From: Catellatospora sp. KI3
GTDB lineage: Bacteria > Actinomycetota > Actinomycetes > Mycobacteriales > Micromonosporaceae
Reading direction: 5' to 3'
DNA: 64,000 bases
Assembly: GCF_029948125.1 (NCBI RefSeq)
Contig: NZ_JASAMB010000007.1
Coordinates: forward strand, 248,001-312,000
Each line of letters starts with the position of its first letter. Position 1 is the stretch's first letter. A program made the translations under genes and the position numbers. The notes beneath the pieces were generated by a model. That model saw nothing but the letters and a program-made list of their open reading frames with translations, was not told where the DNA came from and ran no database searches. This document shows positions 31,938-39,175 of this stretch, in pieces.

Positions 31938-33712
31938 AACGCGGTGAGGAAGTGGTCGCGGAAGGCGTCCATGCGCCAGACCGGGGCGCCGGGGCCGGGG
32001 CGCAGGCCGTCCTGCCAGCCCCAGGAGCCGATCCGGTCGAGCACGGCCCGGTCCCGGGCCACGATCGTGATCGGCACGTCGCGGTTGGCCTCGGCGCCGG
32101 TCACCGAGGGCGACGGCTGGTGGTCGCCGAGGAAGACCAGCACGAGATCGTCGTCGCCGTAGCGCTCGACGTACGAGATCAGGGTCTGCAGGGAGTAGGC
32201 GATCGCGGTGCGGTACGCGGCGCGGACCCGGTTGCGGTCGCGCTGGGTGACGATCTCGGCCGGGTCGCCGGAGCCCGCCGCGGCCGGGTAGCCCGATCCG
32301 TCGCCGACCTGGTCCCAGCCGACCAGGGGCGGCACCGGCTCCCACGGCGAGTGGCTGGAGATCAGCGCGAGCGCGCCCATCACCGGCGGGTGGCCCGCGC
32401 CGCGCTGGTCGCGCTGGAACACCGACAGGGTGTACTGGTCGGGCATGGTGCCGAAGCTGTAGACGGGCCCCTGGTAGTTCAGGTCCGGGCGGATGTAGGT
32501 CCGGTCGTAGCCGTACACGCGGCCCTCGGGCCAGGGCTGGGTGGTGGCGGGCATGACCGACACGGTGTGCCAGCCGGCCAGGCCGAACGCGCTGCTCAGG
32601 GTGAGCCGGCGGCTGTACAGGAACGCCTGGTAGCGCGGGGCGCTGTCGATCCACAGGCCGGACAGGAAGGTGGACTGGGCCAGCCAGCTGCCGCCGCCGG
32701 CCGTCGGCGAGGTGAGCCAGCCGCTGAGGGCGGCGTACCCGGCGGTGCGCAGCCGGTCGGCCCCGGCCGCCAGCACCGGGTCGACGACCGAGGACAGCTC
32801 GGGGTCGGCCAGCGCGATCCGGCCGTAGCTCTCCACGAACGCGACGACGACGTCCTTGCCGTGCAGGCCGGTGAGCAGCCGCGCCCCGGGCACCTCGGCG
32901 TAGGCGTCGGTCCCGAGCTCGTCGAGGAACGCGTCGCGGTCGGCGGCGCCCGCGCGCACCTGCTCGATCCGGTCGTACGCGTCGTGCGCGGCCACCGGCA
33001 GCCCCGGCACCAGCTGCACCCCGGCGATCACGGTCACCGCCCAGACCACCGCCAGCAGTGCCACGATCCGGCCCGCGGCGGTACGGTGCGCGACCGCCAG
33101 CCGCGACACCCGGCGAAACGACGCGCTGAGCAGCAGGATCAGACCCACGGCCAGCGCGAGGGCGAGGACGGCCGCGGTGTTCGCGAGCCCGGCTCCGGCC
33201 GATTCGCGCAGGTACACCACGGCGGCGCTGAGGAACGAGCCGTCCTGGGCCGGGTTGAACGGCCGGTCGAGGAACTGCGAGAACCCGAGGCTGACCACCT
33301 TGAGCACGGCCAGCACCCCGAGCAGCAGCCCGACCACGGGCACCGCGATCCGGCGCGCCCGCTCGCGCAGCACGAGCACCAGGGCGATCCCGACCAGCCC
33401 GTCCACCGGCACCCGCAGCAGCGCGGCCGGGGTGAGCTGGGCGGTCCGCTCGGGCGCGACCAGGAACAGCAGCAGCACGACCAGCGCCAGCCCGGTCAAC
33501 ATGCGTCCGCCCACCAGGCGGCTTCTGCCGACCACGGCCGGGCCGCCCGGCTCGGCGGTGCGTTGATCAGCCGTGGCGGCTGCCTGGCGGGGCGGGTCGT
33601 CGGCGGGCGGCCCGGCCGAGGTCATGGCCGCTGGCGCCGGCTCGGCGGCGGCTGTGACCGGCGCTGCGGAGTCCGGGGCGGCGGACGCGCGTTCGGGATC
33701 GGACGGCGGCAC
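31919..33712 (-). CDS. sulfatase / LTA-synthase-like membrane phosphotransferase
   Basis: A 597-residue alkaline-phosphatase-superfamily membrane protein. After a disordered Ala/Pro N-terminus come about five hydrophobic segments (residues 75-245), then an extracellular catalytic domain with VAFVESYGR (nucleophile and metal region) and LVFLGDHQPSPS (metal-binding Asp-His), as in LTA-synthase-like and phosphoethanolamine-transferase-like enzymes. It may transfer a phospho-alcohol group to an envelope glycan or lipid. The GTG at 33712 is chosen because GGAGGA lies just before it; a TTG at 33724 is the longer alternative. It is downstream of the flippase-like gene and probably in the same operon. 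Confidence 0.82.
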   Translation of the reverse strand: MPPSDPERASAAPDSAAPVTAAAEPAPAAMTSAGPPADDPPRQAAATADQRTAEPGGPAVVGRSRLVGGRMLTGLALVVLLLFLVAPERTAQLTPAALLRVPVDGLVGIALVLVLRERARRIAVPVVGLLLGVLAVLKVVSLGFSQFLDRPFNPAQDGSFLSAAVVYLRESAGAGLANTAAVLALALAVGLILLLSASFRRVSRLAVAHRTAAGRIVALLAVVWAVTVIAGVQLVPGLPVAAHDAYDRIEQVRAGAADRDAFLDELGTDAYAEVPGARLLTGLHGKDVVVAFVESYGRIALADPELSSVVDPVLAAGADRLRTAGYAALSGWLTSPTAGGGSWLAQSTFLSGLWIDSAPRYQAFLYSRRLTLSSAFGLAGWHTVSVMPATTQPWPEGRVYGYDRTYIRPDLNYQGPVYSFGTMPDQYTLSVFQRDQRGAGHPPVMGALALISSHSPWEPVPPLVGWDQVGDGSGYPAAAGSGDPAEIVTQRDRNRVRAAYRTAIAYSLQTLISYVERYGDDDLVLVFLGDHQPSPSVTGAEANRDVPITIVARDRAVLDRIGSWGWQDGLRPGPGAPVWRMDAFRDHFLTAFGPGRV

Positions 33713-33745
33713 AGGGTCCTCCAACTGGCGCCCGGGTGGCGCAGG

Positions 33746-34747
33746 TCATCGACGGGTCGGTGCGGTGGCCGCGACGGTGAGCGGCTCTGCGTTAAGAAGG
33801 GGCCCGTCTACTACGGAATGCGATGGGAAGGGGCCCTTCCTTACGCGCAGGAGGGTGAGGGTGCCGGGGAGGGCGGCGGCGAGGCCGAGGATGCCGTACG
33901 TGGTGGCGGTGGCGACGCCCTGCGCGGCGGTTAGTCCGGCTGCCGCGAACGCCCAGGCGGCGACGCCTTCCCGCGGTCCCCAGCCCGCGACGTTGAGCGG
34001 CAGGGCCATGGCCAGCAGGGCGAGCTGGGTGAGCGGGACCAGCAGGAGCAGCGGCGCGGTGGCCCCGGCGGTACGGGCGGCGAGCAGGAACGTGAGCAGG
34101 TGGGCGGGGACGATCAGGGCCGACGAGGCGGCGATGCCGAGCCGGACCCGCCGGTCGCGTAGCGCGGTGCGGATCTCGGTGCCGACGTTGCGGGCGGCGC
34201 GGGCCCAGCGGGCGCCGCGGCCGCCGCGGCCGCGCAGGAGCAGCCGTGACGCCACGGCCAGGGCGAGCCCGGCGCCGAGCACGGCTGCGACCAGCAGCGG
34301 CATGCGGGCCCGGACGGGGGAGGGCAGCACCAGCAGGAGCAGGGTCGAGGCGGCGACCTGGACGGCCAGGCCGAGGGCGCGCTCCAGCACGACGGCGCGT
34401 ACGGCCAGGCGCAGGTCACTGATGTGCAGGCCGTGCCGCACCGCCCGGTGCACGTCGCCGACGACCCCGCCGGGCAGGACGGAGTTCAGCAGCAGCGACC
34501 GGTAGTAGGCGGCGACGGCGTGGCGCAGCGGCAGCCGTACGCCGAGGCCGGCGGCGACCAGGCACCAGCGCCAGGCGCAGCCGACGGTGGCGACGGCGCC
34601 GAGGCAGAGGGCGGCGAGCAGGGTCGCCGGGCTGATCCGGCGTACGCCGTCGAGGAACGGGCCGGTGCCGACCTGCCACAGCAGCAGGCCGAGCAGCAGC
34701 ACCCCGCCCAGCACCCGGGCCCAGGTCCACATTCGCGCGGCCAGCAC
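33746..34747 (-). CDS. AglD/UPF0104-family membrane protein (flippase-like)
   Basis: A 333-residue integral membrane protein of the lysylphosphatidylglycerol-synthase transmembrane (UPF0104/AglD) family with about eight hydrophobic segments and the family motif NSVLPGGVVGDVHRA. Members assist glycolipid or lipid flipping or glycosylation. The last 33 residues (from RKGPFPSHSV on) are encoded by a family A repeat and sequence beyond it, so the ancestral end was probably near 33845. The GTG at 34747 follows GAGAGG. It lies between the GT4 glycosyltransferase and sulfatase genes on the same strand. Confidence 0.82.
   Translation of the reverse strand: MLAARMWTWARVLGGVLLLGLLLWQVGTGPFLDGVRRISPATLLAALCLGAVATVGCAWRWCLVAAGLGVRLPLRHAVAAYYRSLLLNSVLPGGVVGDVHRAVRHGLHISDLRLAVRAVVLERALGLAVQVAASTLLLLVLPSPVRARMPLLVAAVLGAGLALAVASRLLLRGRGGRGARWARAARNVGTEIRTALRDRRVRLGIAASSALIVPAHLLTFLLAARTAGATAPLLLLVPLTQLALLAMALPLNVAGWGPREGVAAWAFAAAGLTAAQGVATATTYGILGLAAALPGTLTLLRVRKGPFPSHSVVDGPLLNAEPLTVAATAPTRR
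33796..33843. repeat. family A palindromic repeat, copy 4 (within a coding sequence)
   Basis: Arms GAAGGGGCCCGTC and GAAGGGGCCCTTC around TACTACGGAATGCGATGG. Pairing between the arms is imperfect and the spacer is diverged, so this is an older or decaying copy. It overlaps the 3' end of the flippase-like gene. Confidence 0.8.
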
Positions 34748-34789
34748 CTCACCTCTCCCGCCGAGTACGCCTGTCGACGTTATACACAG

Positions 34790-35854
34790 TCACCGGTCGG
34801 CGGGCGGCCGATCGGCGATCAGTGACGCCAGCACGCCACCGAGCGCGGCCGTCGTGCGGTCCCAACCGGTCAGCGTGCCGCGGCGGGCCAGCGCGGCCCG
34901 GCGCAGGTCGGCGCGCAGGTCGGGCTCGGTCAGCCAGCGCCGCAGCGCGGCGGCGAGGGCGGCCGGGTCGGCGGGCGGCACGAGCAGGCCGGGCAGGCTG
35001 CCGTCGGGGGCGCGGCCGAGCGCCTCGGGCAGGCCCTGCACCTCGGTGGCGAGCACCGGGATGCCCCGGGCCAGCGCCTCGGTGACGACCATCCCGTACG
35101 ACTCGCCGCGTGTGGGCAGCACCAGCAGGTCGGTTGCCGCCCAGGTCCGGTCGAGGGCGGCGCCGGTCTGCGGTCCGACCAGGGCGAAGCGGTCGGCCAG
35201 GGGCGCGGCCGCCTCGCGCAGCAGCCGGACGAACCGGGGGTCGCGGTCGGTCGGGCCGACGCAGCGGCACCGCCAGTCCCGGTCGGCGAGCCCGGTCAGG
35301 GCGCCGAGCAGTATGTCCTGGCCTTTGTGCGGGGCGACGGCGGCCAGGCACAGCAGCCGGTTCCCGGCGGGGCTGCCGGGGACGGGCGCGGCGGCGTCGA
35401 CGCCGGGAGTCGCGGTGTGGACGCGGGCGGGCGGCAGGCCGTACCGCTCGATCAGCCGCCTGCGGCACCAGGAGCTGGTGGTGACCACGGCGGTCGCGGC
35501 ACCCAGCACCGTCTGCTCGGCCGGGGCGAGTCCGGGGTCGGCGTCGCCGAACACCATGTGCGCCAGCACGACCGGGCGGCAGGCGGCGACGAGTTCGGCG
35601 GCTTCGAGCGCGACGAGCCCGTCCACCAGCACCAGCGCGTCGGCGGGCAGCGCGGCGAGGGCGGCGGCCAGCCCGTCGGTGGCGCCGCCGGCCACGGGGT
35701 GCTCGCGCACGGTCCAGCCCGCGGCGGCGAGCCCGTCGCAGACGCGCCGGTCATACCGGTTGCCGCCGCTGGGGTTGGCCGGGTCGTCCACGCCGTCGGG
35801 CAGCACCACGTGGACGGTGCCGCCGGGCGGGGCAGCGGCCCCGGCCGGGTTCAC
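34790..35854 (-). CDS. GT4-family glycosyltransferase
   Basis: A 354-residue glycosyltransferase with the GT-B fold. The N-terminal domain holds [17 protein letters not shown], and the C-terminal domain begins [14 protein letters not shown], followed by the nucleotide-sugar EX7E-type motif in [19 protein letters not shown]. It probably adds a sugar to a lipid or phospho-alcohol acceptor in the cluster. The GTG overlaps the stop of the pterin-synthase-like gene by 4 nt. The sugar donor and acceptor are not known. Confidence 0.9.
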   Translation of the reverse strand: MNPAGAAAPPGGTVHVVLPDGVDDPANPSGGNRYDRRVCDGLAAAGWTVREHPVAGGATDGLAAALAALPADALVLVDGLVALEAAELVAACRPVVLAHMVFGDADPGLAPAEQTVLGAATAVVTTSSWCRRRLIERYGLPPARVHTATPGVDAAAPVPGSPAGNRLLCLAAVAPHKGQDILLGALTGLADRDWRCRCVGPTDRDPRFVRLLREAAAPLADRFALVGPQTGAALDRTWAATDLLVLPTRGESYGMVVTEALARGIPVLATEVQGLPEALGRAPDGSLPGLLVPPADPAALAAALRRWLTEPDLRADLRRAALARRGTLTGWDRTTAALGGVLASLIADRPPADR

Positions 35855-36249
35855 AGGCCGCGCTCGTAGCCGGCCCAGGCGACGTGCGACTCGTGCAGGG
35901 TGACCGTGACTCCGGCCAGCTCGCGGGCGCCCGGTCCGAACGCGCCCGCGTGGACCCGTTCGACCAGGCGGTCGGCGATGACCTGGGCCAGCACCTCGGT
36001 GGTGGTGTTGCGGCCGGCCAGCGACGGGTCGTCGTCGAGGTTGCGCAGGTGGAACGCGGCCAGGATGGCGTTCAGCTCGCGGGCGGCCGCGGCGATGTCG
36101 ACGACGATCCCGTCGGCGTCCAGCGCGGCCCGCCGGAACGTGGCGTCGACCAGGAACGTCGCGCCGTGCAGGGCCTGGGCGGGGCCGAACGTCTCGCCGC
36201 GGAAGCTGTGGGCGACCATCATGTGGTCGCGGACGGTGACGCTGAACAA
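35851..36249 (-). CDS. 6-pyruvoyl-tetrahydropterin-synthase-like protein, catalytic residues changed
   Basis: A 132-residue protein of the PTPS/QueD T-fold family: MMVAHSF supplies the first zinc His, and the C-terminal [11 protein letters not shown] matches the family end. The usual CxxxHGH motif reads AQALHGA, so both the catalytic Cys and one zinc His are missing. It may bind a pterin-like or sugar substrate without the normal chemistry, or do a different reaction. The TTG start at 36249 follows GGAGAG and lies 6 nt after the dehydrogenase stop. It is part of a tight operon with a dehydrogenase and a glycosyltransferase, not with folate or queuosine genes. Confidence 0.82.
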   Translation of the reverse strand: MFSVTVRDHMMVAHSFRGETFGPAQALHGATFLVDATFRRAALDADGIVVDIAAAARELNAILAAFHLRNLDDDPSLAGRNTTTEVLAQVIADRLVERVHAGAFGPGARELAGVTVTLHESHVAWAGYERGL

Positions 36250-36255
36250 GGGGTA

Positions 36256-37236
36256 TCACTCTCCGTCGTAGCTGATGAGGTGGCACAGGGCCGGTCGGGT
36301 GCCCGCCGCGAGCTGCGCCATGACCTCGGGCAGCCGGTCGAACGGCGACTCGCCGGTGCACAGCGCGTCGAAGGCCGGGTCTCGCAGCAGGTCCAGGGCC
36401 AGGGCGAGCCGGTCGGTGTAGGTGCGGCGGGCGGCGCGGGCGGGGGAGACGGTGCCGACCTGGCTGGCCCGGATGCTCAGCCGGCCGGAGTGGAACGCCC
36501 CGCCGAGCCGGAGGCCGACCTCGCGGTCGCCGTACCAGCTCAGCTCGGTGACGGTGCCCTCCGGGGCGAGCAGGTCGAGGCTGGTCTGCAGCCCGGCGGC
36601 GGTGGCGCTGGCGTGGAAGACCAGGTCGCGGCCGCCGTCGGCGTGCTCGGGCGGGGCGTGGCCGACGCCCAGGGCGGCCGCCGTCGCGGCGCGCGCCGGG
36701 TCGGGGTCGACCAGCTGCACCGACACCCCGGGAACGCGGGCGGCCAGCGCGGCGACGCAGCAGCCGACCATGCCCGCGCCGACGACGCTGATCCGGTCGC
36801 CGATCAGCGGTGCGGCGTCCCACAGGGCGTTCACGGCCGTCTCGACCGTGCCCGCCAGCACCGCCCGCCGCGCGGGCACGCCGGTCGGGACGGGCACCAC
36901 GGCCGTGGCGGGCACGACGTACCGGGTCTGGTGCGGGTACAGGCAGAAGACGGTGCGTCCCAGCAGCTCGGCGGGGCCCTGCTCGACCACGCCGACGTTC
37001 AGGTAGCCGTACTTGACCGGGGCGGGGAAGTCGCCGTCCTGGAACGGCGCCCGCATCACCGAGTACTGGCTCGCCGGGACGTGTCCACCGAAGACCAGGG
37101 TCTCGGTGCCGCGGCTGACGCCGGTGTGGAGGGTGCGCACCAGCACGTCGCCGGGGCCGGGCGCGGGCAGCGCCACGTCGCGGATCTCGGCCGCGCCGGG
37201 CCCGGTGATCCAGTACGCGCGCGCGTAGGATGCCAT
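36256..37236 (-). CDS. zinc-type alcohol dehydrogenase-like (BchC-like) oxidoreductase
   Basis: A 326-residue medium-chain dehydrogenase. The N-terminal GroES-like domain includes HTGVSRGTETLVFGG, and the Rossmann motif VVGAGMVGCCVAALAA starts near residue 157. The structural-zinc lobe of classical enzymes is absent, as in the BchC-like subgroup, so it may use fewer metals. The ATG at 37236 is the first gene of the minus-strand operon, divergent by 49 bp from the CDP-alcohol phosphatidyltransferase. The substrate is likely a sugar- or pterin-derived alcohol made in the cluster, which is inference. Confidence 0.85.
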   Translation of the reverse strand: MASYARAYWITGPGAAEIRDVALPAPGPGDVLVRTLHTGVSRGTETLVFGGHVPASQYSVMRAPFQDGDFPAPVKYGYLNVGVVEQGPAELLGRTVFCLYPHQTRYVVPATAVVPVPTGVPARRAVLAGTVETAVNALWDAAPLIGDRISVVGAGMVGCCVAALAARVPGVSVQLVDPDPARAATAAALGVGHAPPEHADGGRDLVFHASATAAGLQTSLDLLAPEGTVTELSWYGDREVGLRLGGAFHSGRLSIRASQVGTVSPARAARRTYTDRLALALDLLRDPAFDALCTGESPFDRLPEVMAQLAAGTRPALCHLISYDGE

Positions 37237-37285
37237 CGACACCCCCTTTCGTACTGGTCGAAGTGGAACCCTATCCGGAGGTGCG

Positions 37286-38023
37286 GTGCCCCCGCAGGTG
37301 ATCCCAGGTCCGCTCGCGGGTCTGCTCGGCCAGTCGGTGCTCCTGGCGGTGCTGGAGGCCGGGGTCGGGCTGGGCGCGGCCGGCTGGACCTTCGGCCTGG
37401 CGTACGCGCTGGCGCTGTGCGTGCTGCTCGGCCGGGCCATGCGGCATACCGGCACCGTCGCCCTCGGACCGGCCGACACGGTCACCCTGTCCCGGGCGGT
37501 GCTGGTCGGCGGGGTGACCGCGCTGACCGCGGAGTCGCTGGCCCGCCCCGTCCCGGTGGCGCCGCTGCTGGTGCTGACCGTGGTGGCGCTGGTGCTGGAC
37601 GCGGTCGACGGCCTGGTCGCCCGGCGCACCGGCACCGGGTCGGCGTTCGGCGCCCGCTTCGACATGGAGACCGACGCCTGGCTGATCGCGGTCCTCAGCG
37701 TGTACGCGGCACCGGTCTACGGGGCGTGGGTGCTGTGCATCGGCGCGATGCGCTACGCGTACGTCGCGGTGAGCTGGGTGCAGCCGTGGCTGCGCGGGCA
37801 GCTGTTCCCGCGGTACTGGCGCAAGGTCGTCGCCGCGGTCCAGGGCATCGTGCTGGCGGTCGCCGCCGCCGACGTGCTGCCCCGGCCGCTGGTCCTGCTG
37901 GCCCTGCTCGCGGCCCTGGCCCTGCTGACGGAGTCCTTCGGCCGCGACGTGATCTGGCTCTGGCAGCGCCGCCCGGCGACCGGGCTCCCGCGGGCGCCCG
38001 CCGCCGCGCGCGCCCGCCGGTAG
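37286..38023 (+). CDS. CDP-alcohol phosphatidyltransferase
   Basis: A 245-residue membrane enzyme that joins an alcohol to a CDP-activated lipid (or a CDP-alcohol to an acceptor). The diagnostic DGxxARx8Gx3Dx3D motif reads DGLVARRTGTGSAFGARFDM then ETD, with all four Asp present near residues 112-135. About six hydrophobic segments surround it. The GTG start follows GGAGGTG. It is divergent from the dehydrogenase/PTPS/glycosyltransferase operon over a 49-bp promoter region and presumably makes the phospholipid that the other genes decorate. Confidence 0.9.
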   Translation: MPPQVIPGPLAGLLGQSVLLAVLEAGVGLGAAGWTFGLAYALALCVLLGRAMRHTGTVALGPADTVTLSRAVLVGGVTALTAESLARPVPVAPLLVLTVVALVLDAVDGLVARRTGTGSAFGARFDMETDAWLIAVLSVYAAPVYGAWVLCIGAMRYAYVAVSWVQPWLRGQLFPRYWRKVVAAVQGIVLAVAAADVLPRPLVLLALLAALALLTESFGRDVIWLWQRRPATGLPRAPAAARARR

Positions 38024-38031
38024 GGGCGTTG

Positions 38032-38095
38032 GTGCAGTTTCGGGGAAAGTGTTGGAATCCGGGTCAAGATTCGTGCACTTTCCCCGAAACTGCAC
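38032..38095. repeat. family B palindromic repeat, copy 3
   Basis: Bounded by GTGCAGTTTCGGGGAAAGTG and CACTTTCCCCGAAACTGCAC with centre TTGGAATCCGGGTCAAGATTC, same orientation as copies 1 and 2. It fills the whole gap between the convergent phosphatidyltransferase and FkbM genes. Confidence 0.85.
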
Positions 38096-38096
38096 C

Positions 38097-38855
38097 TCAC
38101 GACGCGGCGCGCAGGCGGGCGTAGACGTCGCCGGAGCGGTTGCCCGGGCGGTACCGGTCGAGTAGGCGCAGCAGGCCGGTCGCGTCGAGCCAGTCGGGGG
38201 ACGCGAAGCGCATCGTCTCGATCGGGGCGTAGTTGTAGACGTACCCGTCAGCCTGCGCACCGAGCCGTTCGACCAGGTCGAGCGCTTCGAGCATGGCGTC
38301 GTGGGCCTGGGGCAGGTACTCGAAGGACAGGCCGCGCAGCGGGCGGCTCAGCCCGCGCAGCACGTCGGCCTCGAAACCCTCCACATCGATCTTGCAGAAG
38401 GCGGGCTCGCCGTGCGCGGCGATCAGCTCGTCGAGAGTGGTCACCGGCACCTCGATGGTGCGGTCCCAGCGGACCGCGGCGAAGCTGGCGTCGGTGGTGA
38501 CGGTCTCGATCCAGTCGCGCGACAGCGTGGACACGGTCGGGGTGGCCGAGGACAGGGCCAGCGCGGCATGCCCGGCCTGCGCGCCGACCGCGACCGGCAG
38601 CACGGTCACGCCGGGGTCCCGGCCGAACAGCAGCCGCAGCACGCGCAGGCAGTCGGGCTGCGGTTCGATCGCGAGCACCCGCGCGCCCAGGCGCCGCCAG
38701 GGCCGCACCCTGCTGCCGACGTGGGCGCCGATGTCGAAGGCGAGTTCGCCGGGTGCCAGGAACTGGGCGTAGAAGCGGCGCATGCGGCGGTGGCGGCCCG
38801 GGATGCCGTGGTACATGGCGAGCGAGCGGGTCAGACCCCAGGCGCGGGCGAGCAT
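38097..38855 (-). CDS. FkbM-family methyltransferase
   Basis: A 252-residue SAM-dependent O-methyltransferase of the FkbM family. Motif I is FDIGAHVGSR near residue 41, followed by LAIEPQPDCLRVLRLLF and KIDVEGFEADVLRGL, the family's conserved acidic segment. Such enzymes commonly methylate sugars or polyketides. The ATG has TAGAGT 8 nt upstream, so the mRNA is probably leaderless. It is convergent with the CDP-alcohol enzyme and may serve the same glycolipid pathway. Confidence 0.88.
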   Translation of the reverse strand: MLARAWGLTRSLAMYHGIPGRHRRMRRFYAQFLAPGELAFDIGAHVGSRVRPWRRLGARVLAIEPQPDCLRVLRLLFGRDPGVTVLPVAVGAQAGHAALALSSATPTVSTLSRDWIETVTTDASFAAVRWDRTIEVPVTTLDELIAAHGEPAFCKIDVEGFEADVLRGLSRPLRGLSFEYLPQAHDAMLEALDLVERLGAQADGYVYNYAPIETMRFASPDWLDATGLLRLLDRYRPGNRSGDVYARLRAAS

Positions 38856-38983
38856 GGGCCGACTCTAATCGCCTTGCGTCCATTGAGCAGGGACGGCTGG
38901 CCGTTCGGCGCAATCGATGTGCCTGGAATGTTGACGCCCCGGTAGCACGTCTGTAACGTTGGCCCCAACACAATGCAAGATTT

Positions 38984-39009
38984 CGACAAAGACATGCATG
39001 TTTTTGTCG
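38984..39009. promoter_or_regulatory. 26-bp palindromic operator upstream of the GH87-like gene
   Basis: CGACAAA-g-ACATGCATGT-t-TTTGTCG is symmetrical at 24 of 26 positions. It lies 166 bp before the giant glycosidase start in a 320-bp gap that also has the LacI-like AACGTT core at 38957. The binding protein is not identified. Confidence 0.6.
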
Positions 39010-39175
39010 TCCACATGTGCAAGTAGTCGGGACGATCGATGTCCAGGCGGCACATGGCGCACCAACCGCCCGGTTCCGCTCGCCGTCGCGGCTCACCGGC
39101 CCCGTGCCGGTCCTGCCCCCGCGTTGGTGGTCCTCCGCCATACGCGGATACGTCCCCTCAGCGACAAGGACCGTG

